Below, piece after piece: positions 36,541 through 49,200 of a stretch of 64,000 nt of DNA. Origin of the DNA: Burhinus oedicnemus (taxonomy: Eukaryota > Chordata > Aves > Charadriiformes > Burhinidae); assembly GCA_008921705.1 (NCBI GenBank), contig VFFE01007257.1:906759-970758 (forward strand), read 5' to 3'. Position 1 is the stretch's first letter. The number at the start of each line of letters is the position of its first letter. The notes under the pieces are model-generated. The model had not been told where the DNA came from. It saw only the letters and a list, made by a program, of their open reading frames with translations, and ran no database searches. A program made the translations under genes and the position numbers.

Positions 36541-39500
36541 ACATTTCCACAAAAGAATTTATATTGCTTTCTAATACCTTGGATGCAGAGCTTTTTAAAG
36601 ATTACTACCTCATAAATCGTTAATCCTTACTTTTCAAGTTATCTTTTATTAGAAATGGAACAGAAAACAAAGCTACAAGTACAGACCTAAACCCTTCACA
36701 TTTTGAGAGGTTCCAGATTCAGGTACCTTGAACATAAAATTCATTCTGTGGCTTTGGACTCAGACTAAACAGAAAATAAGCTCATTTTCAGGTTCCAGTT
36801 GGAACATTTGGTAAATTCTTATGAGATTAGTTGGCCGGATGGGTTTGTGACACTGGAAGAAGGTCGAAATCAGAAAAGGTAATTTCCTTGCTCTCTTCTG
36901 AAAAGAAGTAAAATTGATTTGTTGTTGATATTTTAGGGAGATTTGTTTCTAGAGACAGCACAAAAAAGCTAATTCAGCCAGAAAGTCTTCTTGTTTTCCA
37001 AGACATATCCATTTGTTATTCTAGTACTTTGCCATTGCCTTCAGCAGATGGGGAATTAGTAGCCAAGGAGTACAGGAGTTGCTAAGAAATTCCATCCTTG
37101 ACTTTAGAAATGTAATGCATGGAAAATTCATTTTTGACTTGGGAACTGCTGGTTTATACAACCACTGGTGGCACATGCCTGCTTCAGGAGGGAATGTGAA
37201 GAGAAAACTTTGGAAAATTTAGACGAGCGGTCTTTGCTATGATAAGCATATTTGCTCGCTTCAGTTGCTCGTGTCATTGAGGCATCCAGTTCCACGGTGT
37301 GTAGTACCTGCCTTGCAGGGGTGGGTGCTGAGCTGTGATGATGAAAGCATGGCTTCTTGATGAACACATATGACAGTGAAGATAATAATTAGCGCAAAGG
37401 CATGTGGTAGAGCATCTAGCCCACACTGAGGACAGTATGGAGCCGTACCACCCACGAGGGATCTCTGCGATGATGGTGTAATTGAAAGGAGTTGCTCAAG
37501 CATGTACCACACCTGGCACAGAGTTAGAAACTTCTGCTTCAGGTAATGTTTTAACAAGTTATTTTATTTTTTCTGTTGTCACCTGAACCAGAAGATTCTG
37601 GTGCCTGCTTATTGCATAGATACACCTCAGGTTATGCACCAAACCTGGTTTTTTGTTTTTTGGTTTTTTTTTTCCTTTGTTTTATTTTCTAAACTGGTTG
37701 CATTCATGTGCCCAGGTCTCCTGCACTCCAGATCCCCATTCAAACAGTAAAGGGGAGGATGCAGAAGAAAGCCACCATGAGTGCACAGGTGAGAGGTGGA
37801 GTGTTCTACTTCGTTCCAAAGAACAGGAGTCATATCTGGTCAGTGAAGGTTTTATCCCAGCTCCAATTTTTATAGAAACTATTTGTAGAAAAAATGAGCA
37901 TTCAGAGTTAGGCTCCTAAATCTAAATTATATGTGCTGATTTATAGCAAGTATTGAAAGCCCAGCACTTCCTTTTTGGCCATAATTTAAGGTTAAACACA
38001 AAAAGTAGCAGTCATATCAATAAAATGCACCAAAGTAAAAAAGAAAAATGCTCTACCCTACCTAACATCTCCTCTTTCAAAGACACCCCTGTCTCTTTTT
38101 CATTCCTCCAGAGAAGAAAATTGCAGTATATCTGGAAGAATAACTAATTTAAGCTATTATGGACAAAGAGAAGAAATTCCTATTTCAAGTATCTTCAAAT
38201 GACACTGAAGTTCCTAGTCTTAAGTATGGAATGGGATGGAGCTTGAATGTTTTGGGTGATACGCAGTGTGGCTCTCTCTGTGATGACCTGAGATCTTGCA
38301 GTTAGGCAGAACTTCACTCCACTGCATGCTGCAGGTGATGAGTTGCTGGTCTGGTGCGGTCTGGCTCTCCAAAGGGACCTATGACTGAGAAGAGACTTAA
38401 TGCCTTTTGCGCCACCTTCAGTTTCTGGATGACTTGAGGATGGGACTCCTGACACATCACTGCATGAAACATGGGTCATGATGGTCAACAGGAAAGAAGA
38501 GTATTCTACGTCATTGGTGGTGGTGAATAAAAGCTGTGGGAAGTTGGTTGTCCAAAAGAAACTGGGAATCTTACTAGATTCTCTGAGTTGTGAAACTAGG
38601 TGGCAACCAGCCTCGAATACCTGAAGCAGAGCTTAGCGCAAGTCCTCGCTGGTTGCTGTTCAGAGTCTGTGCTGCTTCCAGATCCTACCCTGTCAGGTCA
38701 AAAAAAAAGACACACTGTTGTCATTCTGACATCATCACAGTTGATGCTATCTCACTCCTAATAGCCTTCTGTGTGCATTTAATGACAGGAAGCATAAAGC
38801 TGGAACTTTGTAAAAACCTCTCTTAGAGCACAGAAGAGTTTGTAACGGTGTCACATACATACAGGTGACTTGCTAATGTTTGGATACCAGAGAGTGAACA
38901 TCTGTCTTAATACCGCTCTAAGAAGAGATCATCAACCAAAACAATTAGCATAGCCTGTACCGTGCCCATGTTGATGCACAGATTGAGAGAGGTCAAGGTG
39001 ATCTGAGCTGCTGGCATGTTGCTATGTTTTCCATGTAAGGGGAAAGACAAGAGAAAGTTTAAAGCAAATATCCTATTGTCCCTTATCTACTAGTAGTCCA
39101 AAACGGATTCAGAGAATTGTTTCGTTATGAAAGCACGTAGTAGTTTTTCACGTCAGTGACCAGGCAGTCCGCTGCCCAGCAAGCTGACTCAAAGGTAGGC
39201 TATATTCAGCCTCGTCCCCTGAGCCCTAACCACTTTTGGGAAAGTTAAGCACTGCTGAAAGCTTCTGGTGTTGAGTAGGGAGCCTAGAGCCGTCCAATAA
39301 AAACCACTAGGCACAGAGACTGAGGGGGTCTGGTTGCAGTCCCTTGTGGGTTAAAGCTGCAAAGTCTCCAAGTACAGTCCGGTTGGATGTAAACAGCATT
39401 CCTCTGCTGGGGTGGCAAATGATACCTTCCTCCCTGCTGGGCCTCAAGATGTAGCCAAAACTTGTTTACTCTGTAATTTAGAGTTCATTGTAATCTAAAT

Positions 39501-40599
39501 AGGGATTTTTGCAATGCAAATAGGGCTGTACAGAACGCAATACATTTTATGTATTGCTACTGTTTATTATGGCTATTTAACTTATCACTCATCACATAGA
39601 CTGGATTGCAAAACACAATGTTTCAAACATACTTTAACTCTCAGATCATGATAAGTAAAGAGAATGTATTATACTTTTAATATGCTCTTTCCCCCGCAGA
39701 ATTTTACAATAGCCTGCATAAACCCCATTTTGCAGAAAAGGATTCCAAGAAATTAAAAAAAAAATAAATCTTGATTCATGTGCAAAGGTTGTTTCTGATT
39801 GCATAAAGTGGGTAGACATCTAATGTGTCCTTTTATTTGATTTCTTGAAGCTCCCTATTGTACTGGCTGGTACACATATATGGGGAAACCTGCTATTAAC
39901 CCCAAAATTCAGAGTGTTAGAAGATAATCTTCCATAATGAACTAATGCTAACATAAATAATTGCAGTTCAGCATAGCTAGACCAGTCTGCTGGACTCAGT
40001 GCTCTTAAAAGGTGCAGAAACTAGAAATGCAGTACAGGGGTTCAGGAGCAGCAATGTTCATGTGAAGTAAAAAAGTCTTCTCTTTCTTTGGCCAGTAGGA
40101 GGTGATCTAGGTTTGCTTCTTCTATAATTTGCAGCCTGTCGTAAACTAATAATCAGGCTCAATAAAAAAATGAAATTAAAATAGTGCCCAGTGAAGTGGG
40201 ATGAAGTGGTTAATGTTTGTTCCATACTCTGACGCTGGACCTTGATCTTCTGACAACACCCACCATTCTCCAGGTGACGTTGCAGATAAATGATTCTCTT
40301 CAGCAAGGAAAACAAGCGGTAAAGTGATAAATGCTTCAATCACTGTCGATGGAATACCATGCCTCTTATGCGGCTCAGAGATTAGAAATCTTTTATGAGC
40401 TGATTACAGCTCTAAGTAAATGTATTTGGACTGTGTCTATGCAGCATGGTTCTGTGAGCACTGCTAAGCTACCCAGCTCTTCCAGTACCCTGCTGTATTT
40501 AAGAGGGCAGTGCAGCTCCAGAACAAGTAACCCAGAGAGACCTGGAATCTCCATTCAAGGAGGCTTTCAGGACTTGGCCAGACAGAGCTGTGGCTGGTC

Positions 40600-40705
40600 T
40601 GATCTACAGTTGGCAGTAGCCCTGTGCTGGGAAGAAGGTGGACTAGATGGCAGCTGTAGATTTCATCCAATCTGTCCAGCTCCTTCCAACTCCCCAACTT
40701 CACTA
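40600..40705 (+). mobile_element. Possible degraded CR1 3' fragment
   Basis: GTGCTGGGAAGAAGGTGGAC, TAGATGGCAGCTGTAGATTT and CTCCTTCCAACTCC follow the CR1 3' pattern (GGTTGGACTAGATGACCTCC ... CCCTTCCAACC) with inserted bases. No ATTCTATGATTC tail is present. Identity is too low to be sure. Confidence 0.35.
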
Positions 40706-41811
40706 ATGTTGTGATAAGTGCTGATGTGTCCTGGGTTTTATGCAGCACTCATCACCATCATATCCGAGACTATGGTCTGTACTGTAAGGGCTGCAAAAGT
40801 GGTAGTGTGCCAGGAGATCCTTGTGCCTCGGGCATCCGACTAAGTTCCCTTCCAGCACATACACCTGGGTTCCTTTTCACAATAAAAAAGAGCAAGAGGA
40901 TTAAGTTGTGATGTGTTTCTGGATTTTGGCCTAAAATGGAATTGAGGGCATGGCTGAAGAATATGAGTCGATTGAGGAAACGCTATGTCTTTTACAATTC
41001 AGACACGGCCCAAATGCTGAAAGATGCTGCTGATTTTAGATGAATGTTGTCACAAGAAGTTGTTTTTCATCAATAACGTTAGTGGTGAGAATGGTCACCA
41101 TAAGGGTAATGCTGGAGGGAGACACTCAGAAATCAATGCAGGTATTTGGCAAACTGGAATATCTGACTGTGTTGGAATTAGCAAAGCTGTTTTAGCATTT
41201 CTCCTGCCAGTATCCACTCTTGTAAATAAGGATTGCATTTTTGTTGATATAATTGCAATCAGCAAAATGTTTTGTAGAAAGAGAAGTTCTGTGAATTGTG
41301 CACTTCAGCAATATTTTCTCTGATACCAAAAATTCAGACTGGATGTGATATATTGTTCTGCTTTGACTTTCATTTAACTTGAGCAATATGGTAACAGTGA
41401 AATAATGTGAAAGTGCTGCAAGTAGTCTGCATTTGCATATATTATCTTAGGTCTCACCAGCAGCAGGAGTTGCATTTACGTAGGTAGATGGTAGTACAAG
41501 AGCCACCATTACTAACAATTCCATAACGTAAGTAGTTTTTAACTGTCTGTGTATAAGAGGGAGTGCTTATTGGGTTAGGAGTACTAGCAGCAGCCTGGTT
41601 TTTTCCTTAAATAATTGAAAATTCCAGCAACTCCAAAAATAGTAGTCATGCTGGTGTAAAGACGGTAGCAGTAAAACTGTCATTTTTGAAAATGCCGTTT
41701 GGGAACTTCCACAATTTATTTGTCGAATGATTAGGGAGACTGTCAAAGCGTAAAAGATTTGGAAGTAAGCTGTCCAATGATCAAAGCTGCGTGGCTTGTC
41801 GTAAGAGGGGT

Positions 41812-41996
41812 TGTCAAGCATTGGAAGAGGCTGCCCAGGGAAGTGGTGGAATCACCATCCCTGGAGGTATTTAAAAGACGGGTAAACGTGGAGCTCAGGG
41901 ACATGGTTTAGTGGTGGTTTTGGCAGTGTTAGCTTTATGGTTGGACTCGATGGTCTCCAAGGTCCCTTCCAACCTAGACAATTCTATGATTCTAAG
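41812..41996 (+). mobile_element. CR1 LINE 3' end, truncated copy
   Basis: CATTGGAAGAGGCTGCCCAG, AAGTGGTGGAATCACCATCC, TGGTTGGACTCGATGGTCTC, GGTCCCTTCCAACCTAGA and the terminal ATTCTATGATTCTAAG together define a CR1 3' end of about 185 bp in forward orientation. The internal GTTTAGTGGTGG...TGGCAGTG segment differs from the copy at 35.03 kb, so the two come from different CR1 subfamilies. Confidence 0.95.
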
Positions 41997-42311
41997 AGCA
42001 ATTACACTGCAGCTAAATCCTTGGTGATGTAAATAGCTTTCAGCTCTCAGTTAAATAAGAATTGCTCCATCACAGTGTTTTGCCCTACCTTTTAGATAAG
42101 CGAGCCTATTGTTTCCAGTGCCAGAGCAGCTACCAGTGTACATAGTGCTGCTTGCAGCATACTGCTGGTACTGGTTGTTTTCAACGCACAAAGTAATGAA
42201 TATGAAGAGGAAAGAAAATGCCTAATACTTCTTCCTCTAGCGGAGGTGCATTGCTGTACAAGGGTCAGAAAAAATACTCCTGGCTGAAGTGCAGGGAGGG
42301 AACAGCCTAGC

Positions 42312-42474
42312 TCACCATGGCCGATGGCCCGAGGGAGGTGTGTCTGGCACCGATGATCCTGTGGCCTCTGCCTCAAGTTTACTGTCGGTCGTGGTAGCAT
42401 CTAGTAGCACTTTCATGATCTTGGTTGAAAAGAGGCGGATTGCCTCGTCTGCTGCTCTGTCCTCTGCTTTTTCC
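42312..42474 (-). CDS. Candidate terminal coding exon, unknown gene
   Basis: An open minus-strand segment begins right after a splice-acceptor-like TACACTTCACAG and runs 53 codons to TGA (42,314-42,312). It has no ATG near its start, so it would be an internal-to-terminal exon. The predicted peptide begins EKAEDRAADEAIRLFSTKIM and continues KVLLDA, reading as a charged amphipathic helix. It then turns into a Thr/Ser/Pro-rich tail ending in GHRPW. Local GC and codon choice (many G/C third positions) are higher than in the flanks. I do not recognise a family, and a run of about 60 open codons is not rare by chance in 64 kb. No partner exon or nearby poly-A signal was convincingly identified. 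It could equally be noncoding. Confidence 0.2.
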
Positions 42475-45366
42475 CTGTGAAGTGTATCTTACGTAGTAAT
42501 GAACATAATTAAATATTTGCAACCACATGCATGCACACAGGGCAGTCTGGATTAAAACATAAACTGAACAAGCTTTATAGTACTTTCTCCAAGAATCCAA
42601 TTAAAAAAATGTGCTTTTCATGACAAAGATGCTATCAGCCCAAAAATCATACTTTATATTCCCAGGACAGATCATTAATAGCATTTCAATCAAAATTTGA
42701 TTATAATAATCCTAACCTGTTTAGTACAAGTCCTGCAGAGCCTTTTATTTTTTAACTGGAAATAATAACAATGCCATCATCAAAAAAGGAAAAAAAAAAG
42801 ACGATACATTTGATACTGAGGTAGTTTAAACTCGTTTCAGCAGAGACTGTAAACTAGGGGCAAATGTTTTCTATAAAGCTGCTCTTTCTGAACACCAGCG
42901 TTTATGAAAGTCACATCCACTAAATCTGTGGGTCTTTCTCATGAATGTTTTATCTAATTCCAGCTTTGCTAGCGTGTCAGAGGGTTGTGCGTTTGGTAGG
43001 TTTCCAGTTGTCTGGTAGAAATCCAGTTGCTTATTCATGGATGAAATCTGAACAAGATGGAAGATACTGCAATGAGTGGAATTACCTTTTGGCTTTGATG
43101 AGCTGGTCTGGAACTGGAGGGAGAAGCAAAATTCTATTATATGTAATTTTCCCTCTCCAGTTTTATTTATTTCCTTTCCCTCCACTCCATCCTTGCACTT
43201 TTCTCTGGGCACTTGGCAAATCCACAAGTGCAGTTAATGTTGCTCCTTGGCTGAACATTAAATGCATATTTTTGAACACGACTGCTGACTCCTGCCTATC
43301 TTGCACCTCACTGACATGCCTGGATCCTGTTGGCTCAGTGCCTGGGATTGTACATGTTCTTGGAATATCCCAAGGGAAATCCCATCAAACTTCTCCTGTT
43401 CACATGACCTAATGATTGTTTGAAAGTGCCTGGTTTTGCAGCTTCTTTCTTTTAACATCTGAGTTTAGAAGTTCATGTATTATATTGGACTGTGGAAAAG
43501 TTTACTGTGACCCAGGTAACTTCTTTTTGCCTGGGCATGAAAAACTTTACTGGAAACACAGTGGTGTCCATATAAATACTGAGGTACAGTTGGTCACTGG
43601 ACATTTTGTGTGGTACCACCATAATAGATGTAATGCCTTGTGCAGAGTTCAATGCTCACATATTTAAAGACTGAGGGATTTTCTTCCGACAGAGTTAAAA
43701 AGCAAAACGTTACTGTTGTAGCTAAAGACAAGGTTATTTTTATTAATTTAAAATGTGTTGTAAATAATATGAACAAGTACGAAAAGCCCACATGCAAACT
43801 GGTCAATATAGTATATTTTTATCTACCATTATAGTCCACACCACTTCTTTATTAAGCATCTTAAGCAAAAATATGCCAGACCATTTGGGCCTTAGTATAA
43901 TGATGTTGTGATTTATTGCACTCTCAGTTTCCATCCTGCAGCAATTACTAGAAGAGCTAATAATGGTCTGCAATTTGTTTTCCAGAACTGCCAGCAAGGG
44001 CTGTTCACAGGACAGGCAGTGGCTGTTTACCTGCACTGTTTGGCAAGACCAGGGAGGACAGGTCAGTGACAATCCTCTGAGAATACACAATGAAGTACCG
44101 ACCTGTTGAACAGGTAACAGCTGTTTCTTCCAAGATGGTGCACTGGGACCCAACAGTATAAAAGCTGACTCACTTGGTACTAAATTTCTATAAAAAAGAT
44201 GAGACCTGACTAAAATAATGGACAATGTATCAGTCTTTCTCCCCTCCAGTTCACTCATATTGATTTAAGACATGTCCTTGATTCCAAGAATCAAGTGATA
44301 CACCCCCTGTTTTTAAGAGCTCACAGCTCTAGCTATTGGTGGAGGTTCCTTATAATGAAATTTACTGTAAGTACTTGTTATAGTTACATGGAATTTCTAT
44401 AATCCATGGGGTTAGCAATGTTTCCTGTTTTGAACCGGTTTCTTGATGACCTTGGAGTCAATGTATTGAAGCTCAACACACATTTTTCCGAACTTGATCC
44501 TGCCCAGCTGTGACAACTGTTTATCAGCTGCCAAGAGATGAGATCCTGTGAATCTCACTGCAAAGGACAGATATTAGTCTTCAGATATAAGATGATTTCA
44601 TACTTATTGAAAACTTTTGGGTTTCCCTAACTATCAACAAGGTTAGTTTAGTTCTCTTTTATAGGAAAGGGATTGCAGGCTAGAGAAAAGTAGTTTGACA
44701 TGAGGTGTCATAGCCTAGATCTTGGTAAACGTGCAGAGTAGGATTTCAGTAGTTAATCAACCGAGGTCATCAGATGATACACAAATATTTTGCAGACTGA
44801 GAAAAAGCTTTTTGTTTTCTCTAAGAAAAGGAGAACGTTGGTGTATATTTTACCATTGAAGAATGAAACAGATTTTTTTAAAAAGCTGCATTTGACTTAG
44901 CCTGTATTCTGTCTCCTCTTCTGCTAGTTTTCCTTGTGCGTTTAGACTCTTTGCTCTACCTGTGTTCAGTACCTGGTATTTTGGATGAGCAGTCATGTAA
45001 GTAACTGTGTGCCACTGGAGCATGACAAATACTGATTGTATTCTTCTACCTTCATTAGGCTTGGTGTCTGATGTTTTAGAATGGTAAAATGGTCTTCTAC
45101 TGTGCTTTATTTAAAGAACAGTTAAGTGGTTTGCTTTCCTCAAAATGTACCTGATTTTTCTCTTTAAGATGGCTGGAAAGAGAGGAAGGATTCCTGTTGG
45201 CATCCCCATTTGTGAAAGTCAGAACATAAGGATGTGGATCACACCCAGTAACAGAACTAAAGCCAGTCCTATGTAAAGACAGTGTAACAACCAGGGGATT
45301 GTAGATGCCAAGCACAGGTAAGTAAGGACTCTGCGTTATTACTTCTTTCTTCTCTCTGCTTTCTTT

Positions 45367-45379
45367 CACACACACACAC
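45367..45379. repeat. (CA)n microsatellite
   Basis: About six CA units, short and probably stable. Confidence 0.85.
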
Positions 45380-46204
45380 TTCTGTTTGTGAGCACTCTCT
45401 CCTGCAATCTCCAAAGTCAGTGGGATTCCTACTAAGTTTTCAGCAAGAACAGGAATATCAATGACTGCAGACACTTTAATGCACTTCCACTTTGGCAAGG
45501 AGGCATATTTTCCACCATCCTTCTCCCCATTAGCCGCAGCAACTCTTTTTTTGCAGCTCATTTTGCTCCTAAACACTTCCGAAAGGTTATACTGAAGTCA
45601 CTTTTCAGTGAGTAACCAAAATAATCAGGTTTAATTATGGCTAAGAACAAGGTCCGAAGTGTGATTCGTTATAGTTCTTCAGTTCATCTAGAGTAAATAG
45701 GAGCTTATCTGTGGGGCTGCCTAGGTTTTTTACTTCAGTGATATCTGGAAACTGTAGCTCAAGATCTTAGAGGAAACTTTGAACCCACTCTACTAGTTTA
45801 AACAGGTTCGTGGCCTTTGGCTTTTTAGTCTTTCCCTTGGTTCACTGTTAGATTTGAGTGATTGCCGAGTAGTGTAAAAGCCTGGAAATTGGATATTAAT
45901 CTTGAAACTCTCCTTTAGATTCTTTTCGCAAGGAGGGTGTTACACATTAAACATTGCCCATCCAGCTGGGCACAGAAGAATGTTTTCCACTTTTATTTCA
46001 ACTCTTATTTTCAATGAGAATGGAGGAACTTTGCAAGAGTAGACACTGGAGCTGCAAAGCGATATGAAGATGTCTTTGTTTAAATGACTATGTGGCTTAT
46101 TCTCATTAATAATGTGGCTTTGGACTCATGTGAACCTTTCCAGTAAAGGTATCAAAATGTTTTGCGATTTATAATTCAAAAAGTAATCACATGGTTGTAT
46201 CTTA

Positions 46205-46285
46205 TTATTGTGGCTTCACAGAATAAGCTGTACTTGAGGTGGGAAGAGATCATGGTATATAAATGCTCCAACTGGCCTAACAGAA
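46205..46285 (-). mobile_element. Possible degraded CR1 3' terminus
   Basis: TCACAGAATAAGCTGTACTT followed by GAGGTGGGAAGAGATCAT and AAATGCTCCAACTGGCC recalls the reverse complement of a CR1 3' end (TCACAGAATGGTTTAGGTTGGAAGAGACC ... CTAGTCCAACC). Only scattered blocks match. Confidence 0.3.
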
Positions 46286-49200
46286 AATATTAACCATTTG
46301 TCTTAGTCTATTATTTTGGTCACTATTGCATTTCTACTACCCTTTTGAGGGAACAGAGATTTGAATAATGATTCCGTATGTGTTTGTAATGTGGAAGAAA
46401 GTTTAATTCTGAATAGATATATATTAGTACTTCTATATTTTTCTATGGAAGAATATGTTGGACATAAGAGTACTTTATCAAAAAAATAACTTTTCATATT
46501 GGAAGTCAGCTCATAAGTCATGTAAAGCTTTTGAAAACTCTGCCTTCATACCAACCTTTTAGTCTTTTGCCTGCATAATTCCTGTTGGTTTAAGAATTCC
46601 AGTCAGTGCTCAGTAGATATGAAACCCAGACAAATAGAACAAATTAGTAACACAAATAGTTCTTCTTTCCACGTATGTATGCATATATAAATAAGATTTA
46701 TACCTGGTAGTGCTTTTTATCTTCAGCTATGATATATGGAGAAAGTGGGTAGTGTAACCAGACCCTGGTTATTTAACTAAATTTCCTTTTTGCCTATTTA
46801 TGTGACAAAAAGTGGTGCTTCTATTCATCCACAGATGGATGCAGTATCAAGGGTTTCTTGAGGACTCCAGAGGCCTTGAACTTAGTCCTACTTTAAGGAC
46901 AATGACATCAATTTTTCTTTCTGAAAGATTTTAAGATCTAAAGAGAGCTGTCACTGATTCCAGTACATTGAGTTTGGGCCCAGGTCAGACCCTGATAATT
47001 GCTGTGAGTTGACCACTCAGGAAAGCCTGATGTAACTCGTAACTTGGGTGAGCACAGCAAAATGAGAGTTCAGCAAGTAAACCTGTGTACATCTCAAAGG
47101 CGGTGGCTTCATCAAGTGCAAATCAGAGTAGGTCCAGTACAGTTAGGGATTCCTACTTGGTTTCTTGAGTCTGTACTGATTTACCCCCTTTTTGGTCTTC
47201 ACCCTTTGCTCCTGACAAGCTTGCAAAGGGCAAACTCCATTTGCAAGTCTAATAATGTGGCTGAAACTGGTAATTACTATACATACTTCTGGAAGTTCTA
47301 TAATATAATTAGCAGCTGCTGTGAGTTGCAAGATGACAATAAGAGAAGATTTATGTGCTTCCTTTTAACTTAAGCATGGTTTACTTCGATAAATACATTT
47401 CTGAGATAAGAATAAATGCATATTGCATTGGCCAATCTCCCCTGTGACACTGAGATATGTATTACCTCTTTGCTCCAATTATCCAAAATGATGTTGCTTT
47501 CCCTTTTTCTCTGCTTTGATTGCCCTTTTAAGTGCTCTTTACCACCCTTGCCAAAGGGGTGCAATTATCCCTACGGGTTAAACCTCTTGATTTTGGGTGG
47601 AGAAGTTGTGTAAACTTGTTGCCAGTGTGGCAGATTGGTGAATCAAACTTTCTGCCCTTACATAACTTCTTTCATTAAGAGTTCCATCATATAGTCTGAG
47701 GAAGCCTTGGTTGTTTGGGTAAGAAAATGACTGAAGCCAGTGAGCAAGAGAGCTCTTGCTGTCCTGGTCTACCTCGTCCCTCAGTATCGCTGTGCTGCCA
47801 AAGCTTGTTGGTGGTCTGCCCCTTTGCATCTCTGATGTTCTAGCACAAAGAAGGTGTCCACCGTATGTAAGCGTCATCCTTTGGACAATCATTTACCATC
47901 CCTCTAGACTTCATTAAGCAGAAACTGGCCTAAAGTACCAGTGAATGGACTGTGGTCAGGGCCTTCCCAGACCTTGAAACTCAAGGCAGGAACCTAGCTC
48001 GTACCAACTCCAGCTGTCTTACAATCTCTCAAAAGCCCAGAGCATTCTCAGTTTTTTAAAGACCAGCTCCACAGCAGGTGAGTGCACTTTCTGATACAAC
48101 CTTAACAAAAGGGTCTGCAAGAAGGCCCTCACCAAAATGTCATCCCTTTCAGGCATGGTTTCCCCAACAGGACAAATGACTTAAGTTCTTCTGCTGAGGT
48201 TTAGGATTGTGGAGCTTATTACACGGGTGTAAACACTCTGTAGAGGGTCTTCCTTGCTTTCCACCCATATCTAATATGGTGAAGGCAGATTTATTCTATT
48301 GCTTTTCAAGCCCTCTGTGCTTAGAAGGGATTAAGATTTGCATCATCTACTGCCCCCTCAAAGAAGGTGGAGTGAACATCTAAACAGGGATGCAAGCAAA
48401 AGTATGACTGAAGCTAATAAAAACCCGTTCTCTTGAAACATCCTTGTTATTGATGTGACACTCCTCACTGCACGAGGAATACTTCTGTAACCTGCCAGCC
48501 TGCAGCTCAGTTGTACTGGTGTTGTGCAGTTCACCGATTAGAAACAATACTAGATGCACTTGCGATAAACTCTTTGTTGGACCTCTGATCTCTGCATGGC
48601 TATGCTCATTTGAAATGTGAACGCAGACTATGTGCTGTGCAGCACTATATGTCTCGGTTAGGTAACAACTAAAACGCCAGAGAAAAGATCACAACAATAA
48701 TAATGGTGATGACGATGATAAAAATAAAATGATGTAATTGGAAAATCTCTCATGTTACCTTTGCTTAGTCTGAGCAATTTAGAGAAAAACTCCCAGTTCT
48801 CAAATGTTGGATTGGGAAAGAAACTCCCAGACAGCAAAACTAGAGGCATAGTTATCATTTATTCCATAATGGAATTGCTTTTGGGGGGAAAAAGAGGAGA
48901 CACTAAAGATTTGAAACATTAAAGTTGCCTGAAGCCCAGAGTGAATGAAATGGTGATAATGCGGAACTCTGAGTTTGACTCTTTGGAGGTGTAAGGGGAG
49001 TAAACGCTTGCTTGCTGTTTCGGCCATTTATAAAAGCATCCCTGGTTTCTTCATGAATGTTTCCCAAATGCTGTGATTTTAATCCAAATTCAGAAAGAAT
49101 TTAACTGTTTTTCAGAAAGGGATTAGACTCAATGAAAGTTTTTCTGCTAATTTTGATAGGATTTTGCAAAAAACCCAAAAGATAAGTTCTAACCACTATA

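Larger units (their letters stand above)
35131..41811. other. Unique noncoding sequence
   Basis: No gene is supported. Frames of up to 127 codons at 40.33-40.75 kb overlap on both strands and lack domains. Two weak repeat remnants are listed separately. Confidence 0.5.

Noticed and set aside
43803..44258. 151-codon minus-strand frame
   Set aside because: No recognisable family, no Kozak or splice support, chance length.
45097..45576. Longest reading frame in the window (159 codons, minus strand)
   Set aside because: No recognisable domain, part of it is encoded by a CA repeat, and a longest chance frame of about 150-160 codons is expected in 64 kb at about 40% GC.
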